Origin: Paenibacillus sp. BK033
Lineage (GTDB): Bacteria; Bacillota; Bacilli; Paenibacillales; Paenibacillaceae
DNA: 64,000 nucleotides
Reading direction: 5' to 3'
Assembly (NCBI RefSeq): GCF_004345425.1
Contig: NZ_SLVP01000011.1
Span: 62,001 to 126,000, forward strand
Part shown: positions 35,083 to 44,306 of the stretch, piece by piece
Numbering within the stretch: the stretch's first letter is position 1
Layout: every line of letters starts with the position of its first letter
Program-made: the position numbers and the translations under genes
Notes under the pieces: model-generated
The model's input: the letters and a program-made list of their open reading frames with translations, nothing else
What the model was told of the DNA's origin: nothing
Databases searched by the model: none

Positions 35083-36132
35083 TTACTCAAAATGATTATA
35101 ACCCCGTTTAGCCAAGGGCTGCCGCAGCTCGCCTCTGTCCGTCACACGGATTAATTCGACTGTCGGCGTTCCTGCCGACGTTTCCCCAATGATATAAAAG
35201 GGCAGCCCTTCCGCGTGGAAAGCCGCCTGCATGGCTGCCGCGTCGCCGTGCTCCATCGTCCCGAGCAGCACATAATCCTCGCCGCCGTACAGCATCCACT
35301 CTAGAGGATCGATGCCAGCCGCACCCGCATAAGCGGCCATGCTGCCGCTGCGAGGCAGCTGCCGGTCGAATAAAGAGACGGCGAGCCCCGACGCTTCAGC
35401 GATCTCCCAGGCCTCGCTGGCAAGACCGTCGCTAACGTCGTTAAGCGAATGGCAGGTTCCCCGCGCAAGCAGAAGGCGTCCCGCCCGTACCGAAGGCGAC
35501 GGGCGGCGGTGCGCCTGCACAAGCTGCGCGGCCGCGCGTTCCCCCGCCAGCGCATCGGCGCCGCGTTCCCGCTGCGCGAGCAGTGAATGCAGCCCGGCCG
35601 CCGACTTGCCGACGGGGCCGGTCAATACAACCGCGTCGCCGGGCTTCGCCCCGGACCGGCGCAGCGCCTTGCCCGCTTCGACGGCACCTGTCACCGTCAC
35701 CGCGACAACAAGATGCTGCGGCGACGAGGTGGTATCGCCGCCAATCACCGCTACGCCGTATTGCTCGGCGCAGGCGTACAGTCCATCATAGAGCCGGCGC
35801 ATGGGCTCCGGCCCCAGCTGCCTCGGCACGCTTACCGAAACAAGCGCCTGCAGCGGCACGCCGCCCATGGCGGCTATGTCGCTCACGTTGGCCGCGAGCG
35901 CCTTATAGCCGATATCCTCGTAGGTCATCGTCACTTCGTTGAAATGCACCGTCTCTACCATCGTATCCATCGCCATGATGAATTCATACGGCGAAGCTAC
36001 TCCGGCAATCGGAGCGGCAGGGTCAACAAGCGCCGCATCGTCGCCTATGCCAAGCCGGACCCCGCGTTCCCGCTGCCAGCTTTCGCTTTGCCGCCCCGAA
36101 GTCCAATGGCGGATGCTTGCAAATTCGTCCAC
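35083..36132 (-). CDS. thiL: Thiamine-monophosphate kinase
   Basis: The 349-residue protein begins at GTG 36132 after AGGAGAAAAAGG. The motifs are LGIGDDAALVD, FIMAMDTMVETVHFN, YKALAANVSDIAAMGG, VIGGDTTSSPQ and LNDVSDGLASEAWEIA, all typical of ThiL ATP and magnesium sites. It phosphorylates thiamine phosphate to the diphosphate. It heads the tsaE-tsaB-rimI-tsaD operon, as in B. subtilis. Confidence 0.94.
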   Translation of the reverse strand: MDEFASIRHWTSGRQSESWQRERGVRLGIGDDAALVDPAAPIAGVASPYEFIMAMDTMVETVHFNEVTMTYEDIGYKALAANVSDIAAMGGVPLQALVSVSVPRQLGPEPMRRLYDGLYACAEQYGVAVIGGDTTSSPQHLVVAVTVTGAVEAGKALRRSGAKPGDAVVLTGPVGKSAAGLHSLLAQRERGADALAGERAAAQLVQAHRRPSPSVRAGRLLLARGTCHSLNDVSDGLASEAWEIAEASGLAVSLFDRQLPRSGSMAAYAGAAGIDPLEWMLYGGEDYVLLGTMEHGDAAAMQAAFHAEGLPFYIIGETSAGTPTVELIRVTDRGELRQPLAKRGYNHFE

Positions 36133-36156
36133 TGCCTTTTTCTCCTAACTATGCTA

Positions 36157-37029
36157 TTAGTGAATATCCCGCTTTTTGAATCTGCCGCCCTTTACATCGT
36201 GAATGTTGCCAACCGCAAGAAAAGCCGAAGGATCCAGCTCTTGCACGATGGATTTCATCTTCGCTTCCTCCAGACGGGTTATGACGCAGAAGATAATCCG
36301 TTTCTGCCCGCCGGAAAAACCGCCTTCCCCGTGCAGATACGTCACGCCGCGCCCAAGCCGGTCCATGATAGCCATGCCAATTTCTTTGGCCTCATCGCTG
36401 ATGATCCAGACCGATTTCGATTCTTCGAAGCCCTCCATCGTAATATCAATCATCTTGTAGGCAATGTAGTAGGCGACGAGCGAATACATCGCACGGTCCC
36501 AGCCGAACACAAAGCCCGCGCTTCCGAGAATAAACAAATTGAAAAACATCACAATCTCGCCAACCGAGAAAGGCAGACGCTTGTTAAACAAAATGGCGAT
36601 AATCTCCGTACCGTCCAAAGATCCGCCGAACCGGATAACGATACCGACACCAATGCCCAGAATCACGCCGCCAAATATGGAAGCCAGAAAATACTCTTCC
36701 GTCAATGGCGGAACGGGATGAAGCAGGAAGGTGCCAAGCGACATCACGCTTACCCCGTACAGGGTCGACATCGCGAAGGTTTTGCCGATCTGCTTGTAGC
36801 CAAGCACCAGAAACGGCAGGTTAAGAAGGAAAAGGAATATACCCAGGGGCAGTCCCGTCAGATGGGATACGATAATCGATATCCCGACGATTCCGCCGTC
36901 AATGATGTGATTGGGGACCAAAAAAATCTCCAATCCTACTGAAACCAGGGCCGCTCCCAGCGTAATAAATAATATCCTGCGAAGCAGTTCCAGCTTAGGC
37001 AGCTTTAAGTGCTGTGCATGTCCCGTCAT
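36157..37029 (-). CDS. YitT-family membrane protein with DUF2179 domain
   Basis: The 290 residues have five or six membrane helices in the first 190, with family motifs VPNHIIDGGIVGISI and GGVILGIGVGIVIRFGGSLDGTEI. A soluble C-terminal DUF2179-like domain (about 215-285; TYLHGEGGFSGGQKRII) follows. Members are common in Firmicutes with no settled function. The gene stands upstream of thiL by 24 bases and may be co-transcribed with it. Confidence 0.88.
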   Translation of the reverse strand: MTGHAQHLKLPKLELLRRILFITLGAALVSVGLEIFLVPNHIIDGGIVGISIIVSHLTGLPLGIFLFLLNLPFLVLGYKQIGKTFAMSTLYGVSVMSLGTFLLHPVPPLTEEYFLASIFGGVILGIGVGIVIRFGGSLDGTEIIAILFNKRLPFSVGEIVMFFNLFILGSAGFVFGWDRAMYSLVAYYIAYKMIDITMEGFEESKSVWIISDEAKEIGMAIMDRLGRGVTYLHGEGGFSGGQKRIIFCVITRLEEAKMKSIVQELDPSAFLAVGNIHDVKGGRFKKRDIH

Positions 37030-37376
37030 ATGTAGCTTGTTCCTCCCCCCGAACTCGCTAATTACGATTATTTTACCTTAATAAAGAAGATATTCAAAGA
37101 CCAGGCTGCGCAGAATATAGCAATCCGCCGCGAAACTTGTCCCATAGGATGTCAGGTTAATGAGCAAACTACGCATTTGAACGTTCTTCCGATCGCCATT
37201 GCTCGGGGATTCCTTTGAATGAATATGTTAAAAGTAGGAATCCCCTCTCGAAAGCGACCGCTAACGCTTCTCCAGAATCATTCAAAATGCTCCGTTTGTC
37301 ATTAACCTAGTAAAAATAAAAAAAGTGGCTGTGCACGTTAGAATTAGCACAGTCACTTTGAATCTAGTTTTTTAAA
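37030..37376. other. 347-base intergenic region with inverted repeats
   Basis: No gene was found. GGGGATTCC (37205-37213) and GGAATCCCC (37237-37245) form a nine-base inverted repeat around 23 bases. A minus-strand terminator for the next gene lies at 37318-37359. The yitT-type promoter should also be here but was not resolved. Confidence 0.5.
37318..37359 (-). terminator. Terminator of the 119-residue protein gene
   Basis: On the minus strand AAAGTGACTGTGC pairs with GCACAGCCACTTT (one mismatch), followed by a T run, just after the stop at 37377. Confidence 0.85.
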
Positions 37377-37736
37377 TCAGCCAATAACGGCAAACGTCTC
37401 TACGCCGGATGGAATCGTTCTTGTCCGGAACAACGCTCCGTCGGCGCTCCGGAAGATTCGAAGCGTAAACGTTGCTGTCGTAAGTGTCGTAATATTATTG
37501 AAGCGAACTACGCCGAAACGGTCGAAATTCGCCGTGGAAACAATCGTGTTCCCTCTTGATAATCTAGCAAAAAAACCGGTTGTGTTAAACGGGATGCCTT
37601 CCTCGTTTATCCAAACGATCGTCAATCTGCTAAAAATCGGCCCTGATTGCTGCGGTGCTAATTGGGCAGCTCTTTTAATCGCCTTGCCTTTGCCTTTGGA
37701 AGGACTTTTCAAAGTCGGTCTTATTCTGGCAGCCAT
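37377..37736 (-). CDS. Small conserved-looking protein of unknown function
   Basis: 119 residues with an excellent AGGAGGGAGGGTGA ribosome site and a strong terminator, so it is a real single-gene unit. The N-terminus is very basic (RPTLKSPSKGKGKAIKRAA). The rest (about 35-119) is rich in Thr, Phe, Ile and Val in alternating patterns, suggesting an all-beta domain. There is no signal peptide or membrane helix. I do not recognise the family; a spore or surface protein is one guess. Confidence 0.75.
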   Translation of the reverse strand: MAARIRPTLKSPSKGKGKAIKRAAQLAPQQSGPIFSRLTIVWINEEGIPFNTTGFFARLSRGNTIVSTANFDRFGVVRFNNITTLTTATFTLRIFRSADGALFRTRTIPSGVETFAVIG

Positions 37737-37824
37737 ATTGTCACCCTCCCTCCTAATTCGTTATTAGGATATTCAGAGAGTGATAGCTTGGTATGGATAG
37801 AGTCCTATGACCGTCCGTCCAAAG

Positions 37825-38910
37825 TTACAATTCCTTGACGATCGTCAGATGCAGCTCGTCCTTCAATTCCAGGTCGTACGGCGAAGCCGGTTCCCGGCCG
37901 TCCGCTTCCCGGATAATCCGAACCCTTGGCCGATGCAGGGCTAGTTCGCTGTTAAGGGATACTACCCCAACCTGGCCGGAACTCAGCAAAACGGTGGTCG
38001 AAACCGGATATATCGAAATATGCTTGCAGAACAGTTTAATTAAATCGAAATCGAAGTAGGTATTGCCTGCGGCAAACAGAAACTCGATTGCCTCGGATGG
38101 CGTATACCGCTTGCGGTGCGGCCTCGGAGAGGTAAGCGCGTCGTAGACATCGGCAATCCCTACAATCTGCGCGTACATATGAATCTCGTCCCGCTTCAGC
38201 CTCCGCGGATAACCGGAGCCGTCATAGCGTTCATGATGCTGAAGCGCGCAATGCGCCGATACGACGGAAATATCGTGATATTTGCGCAAAATATCGAAAC
38301 CTTCCTTCGTATGGCTCTCCATAATAACCCGCTCTTCGGCCGTCAAAGGCCCTACCTTCTCAATCAGCTTCTGCGGGATCTTGGTCATTCCGATATCGAA
38401 CAGAAGGGCGCCGATGCCAAGCTCCTCCAGCTGGTTGCGGTTATAACCCTTGGCAATGCCCATCACTCCGGCAAGCATCGCCACGTTTACCGAATGATGA
38501 AACAAATAAGCGTCAGCGACATGAATATTCGTCAAGTTCACCATCATGTTTGGTCTTGACGTCAAATCCGTCATAATCTGCCCAAACACATTGCGAAAGG
38601 TCCGTCCCAGATCCGGAGCGATAGCCCGGCCCTTCATAACCACCGACTGGTCCTTAAAGGTATTCATCGTTTTGTAGATCGCTTCTACCGCCTGCCGGCG
38701 AGTCTCGTCCCGGAGCGTATCCTCGGGAATGAGATCCTCTGTCATGCCGTCTTCAATGTAAACAATATCAACGCCTAAATTTTGAAGCCGATTTATATAA
38801 CGATCATTTAGCTCTACACCCTCACCAAGCAGAACCCGTCCATTATCTTGAAATATCGGTTTTGCAAGCTTGTCCCCAGGTTTGACCGATCCAATTTGCA
38901 CTTTTCTCAT
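37825..38910 (-). CDS. HD-GYP domain protein with an altered HD motif
   Basis: 361 residues from ATG 38910. A short N-terminal domain precedes an HD-GYP domain (about 125-320) with HHERYDGSGYP at 225-235 and VGIADVYDALTS. HD-GYP enzymes hydrolyse cyclic-di-GMP. The usual LLHDIGK is LLFDIGM here: Phe171 replaces the metal-binding His while Asp172 stays. Other His ligands (138/139, 200, 220) remain. Activity may be altered or lost. The next gene upstream encodes a GGDEF protein. Confidence 0.9.
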   Translation of the reverse strand: MRKVQIGSVKPGDKLAKPIFQDNGRVLLGEGVELNDRYINRLQNLGVDIVYIEDGMTEDLIPEDTLRDETRRQAVEAIYKTMNTFKDQSVVMKGRAIAPDLGRTFRNVFGQIMTDLTSRPNMMVNLTNIHVADAYLFHHSVNVAMLAGVMGIAKGYNRNQLEELGIGALLFDIGMTKIPQKLIEKVGPLTAEERVIMESHTKEGFDILRKYHDISVVSAHCALQHHERYDGSGYPRRLKRDEIHMYAQIVGIADVYDALTSPRPHRKRYTPSEAIEFLFAAGNTYFDFDLIKLFCKHISIYPVSTTVLLSSGQVGVVSLNSELALHRPRVRIIREADGREPASPYDLELKDELHLTIVKEL

Positions 38911-39013
38911 CGCCCATACCTCTTTCGATCCATACTCAATCAACAGTACGAAGCTATTTTATCAGATATATGTTAGGCTGACTATCATGGAAGGATATCT
39001 ATCATTTATTCAT

Positions 39014-39060
39014 AAAAAAACTCGGCATACCAGGTTAGTTTCCCTTAGTTTGCCGAGTCT
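39014..39060 (-). terminator. Terminator of the GGDEF gene
   Basis: On the minus strand AGACTCGGCA pairs with TGCCGAGTTT around a 25-base loop, followed by seven T. Confidence 0.8.
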
Positions 39061-39064
39061 GTCA

Positions 39065-40753
39065 TCAAGCCAGCTTACGCTTGACGATACGGTTGCGACC
39101 GCTGTATTTCGCTTCGTATAATGCTGCGTCAGCCTGGGCAAGCAATTCTCTCAGGAAAGCCTTCGGATCGTCCAAAGCCCGCTCGTCGAACTGCTCTACC
39201 GAAACCACGCCCATGCTGATCGTAACTCGAACCGATTGACTGCCAAGGCCGGTTCTTACGACATTGTGCTCTACCGTTTCCTTAACCATGTCGGCAATAA
39301 TATCCGCTTGGTCCCGGGTCGTATGAGGCAGATAGACCGTAAATTCCTCACCGCCGTACCTGGCGAGAATATCGGCGGAACGCAGCGTGTTTTTCACGGC
39401 TTCGACCGTCGAACAGATTACTTCGTCTCCTACGAGATGGCCATATTGATCGTTAATCGCCTTGAACAAATCGATATCGAAGAGGAAGATCGAAAAAGGA
39501 ATGCCGTACTGCACATTTACCGCAAGCTCATGCTCCAGCTGCTGCAGCAAATACCTCCTGTTATAGCAGCCGGTTAATCCGTCCGTGATCGCCATATGCT
39601 CCAGCTTCTTGTTGGCCTGGAACAGCTCGTCCTGCATGACCAGCAGCTCGCGGTTCCGGTCCTGAAGCAGCTCGTTCTGCGTATTTGTCTCATCCACCAG
39701 AAGGCGCAGCTCCGTTACGTCGTGGAAGGTCAGAAGCCGCCCGAGCAGCTCCTTCTTCTTCTGGCTCAGGATGGGCGCGGACTGCACGACGATATAACGG
39801 TAATGGCCGTTATTATGCAGCGAAATCTCCAGCTCCTGCCGTTCCGTCGGCCGAAGCTTCTGCTCCTCCAGGAACTGGTTGAACTGCTTGCGGATCGGCT
39901 TCGGAAGACGAACCGCAAGCGCCTCGGGAGAAAACCGCTCGCCGATCTTCAGCTTTAAGATCGGCTTCATCGCCTTGTTAAACTCAAGCACGCCCCCGCT
40001 CTCATCCAAGACGATAATGCCTGTCGAGATCGTGTTCATCACGTCGCGCTGTACGATTTGAATGATGTCGAAAACCCGGTGTCTCGTAATCGCGTGCACG
40101 AGATACACCGCGGACAAGGTAATCCCTACCGAGAAGATCGAGAAGTAGGAGGAAAAATAGTTAATAAGGAGAATATTGACCAGGAAATCGCCTAATCCAA
40201 ACAGGACAAGCACGAATACCCCGTTCATGGCCGTACGGACAAGCATTTGCTGCCGGACGGACACGCCTCGGCGGATCGTATAGCCCATGACGATCAGGGA
40301 AACGAGAATATACGAGAACAGCTGAACGATCATATACCAGTATAACGGTCCGCTTTGAAGCTGCTTGTCCGCCAACTGTTCGTTAATAGAGAGAAACAGC
40401 TGGTCCGGATTTACGACGACTAACCCAACGGAGATCAGCGCGGGGATTGACAGCATGATAAGCCTTCGCGTGCGTATCAATTGGGCTTGTCCCGTCATAA
40501 AGACTACAAAGATAAACCAACCTACGCCTACCAGGGACAAGCCGGCGTAAGAAGCCAAAAGATAAAAAAGCCTGTATGGAGAACCAGGCATCGTTTGAGC
40601 AATAAATTGAGTAAGCGGCCAAACCATCAACACCAGATGCAGCGCGAAATAAATTTTGTGCAGCACGGTAATGGTACCAACAGCAAACACGTAGAAAAAC
40701 AAACCGAGCAGTACGAGGAACATGCTAAAATCCAGCCACATCATCGATTCCAA
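39065..40753 (-). CDS. Membrane diguanylate cyclase with PAS and GGDEF domains
   Basis: The 562 residues begin with seven to eight membrane helices (about 8-230), resembling the 7TM histidine-kinase sensor module. A PAS domain follows (about 240-350; GIIVLDESGGVLEFNKAM), then a coiled coil and a GGDEF domain (about 390-560) with intact YGGEEF and DIDLFKAINDQYGHLVGD. It should make cyclic-di-GMP in response to a membrane or PAS-bound signal. Start is TTG 40753 or ATG 40744. It neighbours the HD-GYP protein with the opposite reaction. Confidence 0.92.
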   Translation of the reverse strand: MESMMWLDFSMFLVLLGLFFYVFAVGTITVLHKIYFALHLVLMVWPLTQFIAQTMPGSPYRLFYLLASYAGLSLVGVGWFIFVVFMTGQAQLIRTRRLIMLSIPALISVGLVVVNPDQLFLSINEQLADKQLQSGPLYWYMIVQLFSYILVSLIVMGYTIRRGVSVRQQMLVRTAMNGVFVLVLFGLGDFLVNILLINYFSSYFSIFSVGITLSAVYLVHAITRHRVFDIIQIVQRDVMNTISTGIIVLDESGGVLEFNKAMKPILKLKIGERFSPEALAVRLPKPIRKQFNQFLEEQKLRPTERQELEISLHNNGHYRYIVVQSAPILSQKKKELLGRLLTFHDVTELRLLVDETNTQNELLQDRNRELLVMQDELFQANKKLEHMAITDGLTGCYNRRYLLQQLEHELAVNVQYGIPFSIFLFDIDLFKAINDQYGHLVGDEVICSTVEAVKNTLRSADILARYGGEEFTVYLPHTTRDQADIIADMVKETVEHNVVRTGLGSQSVRVTISMGVVSVEQFDERALDDPKAFLRELLAQADAALYEAKYSGRNRIVKRKLA

Positions 40754-40844
40754 TACGGTTCACCCATCCATTGTCTATCCATCTATTACCATTGTAGCAA
40801 ATGTTATTTCAGTCGACAATTCTTTCCATAGGTCTTCCTGCGTA

Positions 40845-42032
40845 TTATTTTTTCGAACGGGTAGGCCAAAGGTCCGCAAGCAGATGTTCCAAAGAAGGGG
40901 AAATATGCAGGAAGCTGCGGAATTGCTCGTACTGCTCCCACTTTTCCGCCGACCCTTTCTGTCCGCTGCGGACAGCGCGAATCAACAGGTTTTTAGGCGT
41001 ATGCTCCGGATCGACAAACTCCAGCATCTGTACTTTGTAGCCAAGCACCTCCAGCAAGGTGCCCCTCGCTGCGTCCGTGGCAAGAGCGGAGAAGCGCTCC
41101 TTCAGAAGCCCCTGCGACAAAATCGGCGACAACACGTCGCTCTCAACCTGCCTGAACAACTCATGCTGGCAGCAAGGCACGGACATGATAACCGAAGCCC
41201 CCCATTTGACGGCTTTGGCAAGCGCGGCATCCGTTGCCGTATCGCAGGCATGCAGGGTTACGACCATGTCGGCCTCGTTTAACTCTTCGTAATCCGCGAT
41301 GTCCCCCACCAGGAACTTCAGCTTGTCGTAACGGAGCTTGTCCGCCAGCTCTTGGCAAAAAGCGATCACGTCCGCCTTCAAGTCCAGGCCGATAATCGAA
41401 ATCTCCCGCTTCTGCTCAACAGCCAGCAGGTGGTACAAGGCAAAGGTCAAATAAGATTTGCCGCAGCCGAAATCAACAATCGTAAGCGGCTTGTCCGCCG
41501 GAAGGCTGGGCAGCACATCCGTCACCATCTCCAGGAAACGGTTGATCTGTCTGTACTTGTCCTGTTTCTTTGCGTGCACGGCTCCGTCCTTCGACATAAT
41601 GCCCAGCTCCACCAGAAAAGGCGCGGCGGTTCCTTCCGCCAATATCCGGTTTTTCTGGCGGTTATGCTGCAGCTCTGACGAAGCCTTTGCGGTTGCGGTC
41701 GGGGGCTTGCTAAGAATCGTTGCCTTTCCCTTCTTGCTGAATAGCAGCTGTAGATCCTCCGTCGGCGTCTTGAACAGCGCCTGCTTGTAATCGCCCTCGA
41801 GCAGCTCGACAATTCTTGCGCCGGCCAGCTCGGGCTTTACGTTATCATGGGTCACTTTATTGCTGTAATGGTATTCGAATTGCAGATGAAGCCCGTTCTT
41901 CAGTTGAACCGGCCGCACCACTGTTTTGGGGGCAGCCGCTCCATCCTTGCGGCGCAGCTGGCTTAACGTTCCCTGCAGCAGTTCTCCTTCATCAACGATT
42001 CCTTGTATTAACTGCTGCCAATCCTGTGTCAT
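40845..42032 (-). CDS. SAM-dependent methyltransferase
   Basis: 395 residues. An N-terminal region of about 150 residues of its own precedes a class I Rossmann methyltransferase domain. Motif I is VDFGCGKSYLTFALYH near 192-207, followed by GLDLKADVIAFC and LHACDTATDAAL. SVPCCQHEL (about 285) supplies a Cys-Cys pair typical of this GSTCD-like group. The substrate is unknown; RNA is possible. Start ATG 42032 follows GGGAGTGA. Confidence 0.85.
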   Translation of the reverse strand: MTQDWQQLIQGIVDEGELLQGTLSQLRRKDGAAAPKTVVRPVQLKNGLHLQFEYHYSNKVTHDNVKPELAGARIVELLEGDYKQALFKTPTEDLQLLFSKKGKATILSKPPTATAKASSELQHNRQKNRILAEGTAAPFLVELGIMSKDGAVHAKKQDKYRQINRFLEMVTDVLPSLPADKPLTIVDFGCGKSYLTFALYHLLAVEQKREISIIGLDLKADVIAFCQELADKLRYDKLKFLVGDIADYEELNEADMVVTLHACDTATDAALAKAVKWGASVIMSVPCCQHELFRQVESDVLSPILSQGLLKERFSALATDAARGTLLEVLGYKVQMLEFVDPEHTPKNLLIRAVRSGQKGSAEKWEQYEQFRSFLHISPSLEHLLADLWPTRSKK

Positions 42033-42063
42033 ATCGAAAAGTCACTCCCATAGATCTTTGCTT

Positions 42064-42711
42064 TTATTTATTCGATGCTAACGATTCAAGTCCGTATTGG
42101 ACCTCCTCGCGCGGCAGCCCGCCGGCTTCCAGCTTCTCGTCATCGTAATACAACAAGCGGCGGTAGAAGGCTTCGACCTCTTCGCCAGTGACCGCTCCAT
42201 CCTCCATAAGCTCGTAAAGGACATTTTCCGCTCCTGCGAATTGGCCTTCGCCTTCCAGCCATTCCGCTTGCAGCTGTTTGGCATGGTTAGGCAGCTCGTA
42301 AGCTTTGAACTGCTCCAGCAGCTGCCCGGCCTCCTTCGAAGAGTTCGCAAGCGTAGGCTCGGCGTCAACGAGCGACAGCCTCATAAAGAGCTGCAGCGCC
42401 TTCAAGCCGGACGCAAAGCTGGCATCTTCGTTGCCAAGCTCGGCATGCAGCTCCGACTCCTGCTTCAGGGTTACGGCGATCGCCTGTATTTTGTCCGTCT
42501 CCATAACGCCGTTTGTCGTGAGCACCGCCATCAAATCCTTATCGGACAACGAACGGATCAGCTTGCCGCTAAGCCCAAACCGTTTATCCAGCAGCTCGTC
42601 GATAACGAGAAGGGCCTCCTGATGCTTAAGCTCCCGCTTCAGCTGCAGAATTTGCCCGACGGCTTCCGTCATCTGTTCGATCATGTTCATTAAGTAGTCG
42701 CGACGAAACAA
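42064..42711 (-). CDS. DUF6483-family protein
   Basis: The 215-residue protein starts at TTG 42711 (FRRDYLMNMIEQMTEAVGQI) after GGGAGGGATCGGG. It is highly helical and resembles a tetratricopeptide-like scaffold. The N-terminal signature RRDYLMNMIEQ with a family-typical GxLI region supports DUF6483. The function is unknown. It is 31 bases ahead of the methyltransferase gene. Confidence 0.75.
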   Translation of the reverse strand: MFRRDYLMNMIEQMTEAVGQILQLKRELKHQEALLVIDELLDKRFGLSGKLIRSLSDKDLMAVLTTNGVMETDKIQAIAVTLKQESELHAELGNEDASFASGLKALQLFMRLSLVDAEPTLANSSKEAGQLLEQFKAYELPNHAKQLQAEWLEGEGQFAGAENVLYELMEDGAVTGEEVEAFYRRLLYYDDEKLEAGGLPREEVQYGLESLASNK

Positions 42712-42731
42712 CCCGATCCCTCCCCTAATAG

Positions 42732-43559
42732 CTAATTAAGCTTGTTTATGAACCGCAGCACGGCTTCCGCAAAAGCCTCAGGCTGTTCCACCATGCCCAT
42801 ATGGCCGGCATCCGCAAGCAGTTCGCGGGTAACGTTAGACCCGTCGACAACAAACGTGCGTTCCGCCGGAATAATTTGATCCTGCTCGCCCGCAAGGAGC
42901 AGGACCGGCAGCATAGTCCGCTTCAGCGCCTCCGTACGGTCGGGCCGCTCCTTCATCCCTTTGGCTGCGCCAATCGCGCCGGCCGCGCTTGTCCCTCTGC
43001 CAATGGCAATGGAACGCTCTACCTGATCTTGCATCGCCGATTTATTGTCCGGGGAATAAAGCTTCGGCACAAGTCCCTCTACAAAAGCGCCTACACCGTC
43101 CTTCTTGATCGCGGCTACGGCATTATCCCGGTTTTCCTTCGCCGCGTCGCTGTCGGGCAATGGCGTTGAATGAACCAGCCCAAACGCAGACAGCTTCGCT
43201 TCAAAGCGCTCGGCAAACGCCAGCGTAATATATCCTCCCAGCGAATGGCCAAGCACGCATGCCTTGGGAACGTTCAATTGATCCAGCATGGCGGCCAGAT
43301 CATCCGCATACAATTCCATTGCATTCGTCTCCTCCGGTCCGGTTTCCCCGGAAGAGCTTCCATGTCCGCGCAGATCGGGCGCTATAATGCGGGCATGGCG
43401 GGCAAGCGGCTCTGCGACCCGCTCCCAATAGGCGGAGCTCCCGCAATAGCCGTGCAGCAGCACTACAACCGGTTTGTGATCCGTCTCGGAATCGTAATAA
43501 GCTAACGAGTTTCCGCTTGGCAGCGTAATCGCGTGATTGGCTATGGTAAGTTGAGTCAT
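42732..43559 (-). CDS. Alpha/beta hydrolase
   Basis: 275 residues from ATG 43559 (MTQLTIANHAITLP), after GAGGGAGT. Oxyanion segment VVLLHGYCGSSAYW, strand PDLRGHGSS, nucleophile elbow LGHSLGGYI (Ser about 98), acid region LLAGEQDQIIP and catalytic His in AGHMGMVEQPE make a full catalytic triad. There is no signal peptide. A cytoplasmic esterase or lactonase is likely; the substrate is unknown. Confidence 0.9.
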   Translation of the reverse strand: MTQLTIANHAITLPSGNSLAYYDSETDHKPVVVLLHGYCGSSAYWERVAEPLARHARIIAPDLRGHGSSSGETGPEETNAMELYADDLAAMLDQLNVPKACVLGHSLGGYITLAFAERFEAKLSAFGLVHSTPLPDSDAAKENRDNAVAAIKKDGVGAFVEGLVPKLYSPDNKSAMQDQVERSIAIGRGTSAAGAIGAAKGMKERPDRTEALKRTMLPVLLLAGEQDQIIPAERTFVVDGSNVTRELLADAGHMGMVEQPEAFAEAVLRFINKLN

Positions 43560-43604
43560 TCGTTTACTCCCTCTCAAATAGAATTGTCGCAAGCGCTAAC
43601 TTTG

Positions 43605-44156
43605 TTATTTATCCGTCAACCCGGAGACTTGCTTCCAGGCCTGGTCCACCAGCTCCGCAACCGTCTCGGCCATTTGCATGACGGTATACAGCGAGGTCGT
43701 TTGAAGCGTCATATAAGGCTTATGACTGGCGGCATTCACAACTCCCGCGATGCTGTAATCGCCGACGGCCGGCAGCCTGGCCCCCGTTGCTTGACCGGGC
43801 GTAAGCGGTCCCTGCGCGGCAATATACGTTCCGACGGACGATGGTTTGCCGAGGCAGGCGTCAACCGCAATGAACACGGCATGCTCCAGCCCGGCCGATT
43901 GCTCCAGCGCTTCTGCGAACCGCTTTGCGTCACAGGGCTGCTTTAGGGTTCCGAAGACATGCGGCCACCCCCGTTCTTCCAGCTTGGTGCCTACCAGTGG
44001 GCCAAAGCTGTCTCCGGTGGAGCGGTCCGTGCCGATACATAGGAATACGACCCGGCTCCGGTCAGGATGCCTCCCTGCGATTTGGGCCAGAAATGTCCGA
44101 AGACCCGCCACCCCGTTATCCGCCTGATCAGCTTGATCGATTGTCTTCCCTGACAT
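43605..44156 (-). CDS. yyaC: Spore protease YyaC homologue
   Basis: 183 residues from ATG 44156 (MSGKTIDQADQADNG). VFLCIGTDRSTGDSFGPLVG, HAVFIAVDACLGKPSSVG and GDYSIAGVVNA match the YyaC family, related to the GPR spore protease fold. It suggests an endospore former. A TTG upstream at 44186 would extend it but lacks a ribosome site. The divergent DUF1128 gene starts 150 bases away. Confidence 0.88.
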   Translation of the reverse strand: MSGKTIDQADQADNGVAGLRTFLAQIAGRHPDRSRVVFLCIGTDRSTGDSFGPLVGTKLEERGWPHVFGTLKQPCDAKRFAEALEQSAGLEHAVFIAVDACLGKPSSVGTYIAAQGPLTPGQATGARLPAVGDYSIAGVVNAASHKPYMTLQTTSLYTVMQMAETVAELVDQAWKQVSGLTDK

Positions 44157-44306
44157 GAAATACACCTGCTTTGTGTGTTCGTACAAATGGTAGTTTCTTT
44201 CATTGTACCCGAATTACACGGCATGGTTCAATTTGCGGGCATGGGATGCGTGAAATATGGTACAATGGCGAGAATAATGACAAGTAGCATGGAGAGGGGA
44301 CTAATC

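Noticed and set aside
35587..36942. 451-codon plus-strand frame opposite thiL and the YitT-type gene
   Set aside because: It spans two recognised minus-strand genes and has no ribosome site or family motifs.
37205..37245. Terminator or mobile-element end at the GGGGATTCC inverted repeat
   Set aside because: The loop is 23 bases, no T run follows and there is no transposase or target duplication nearby.
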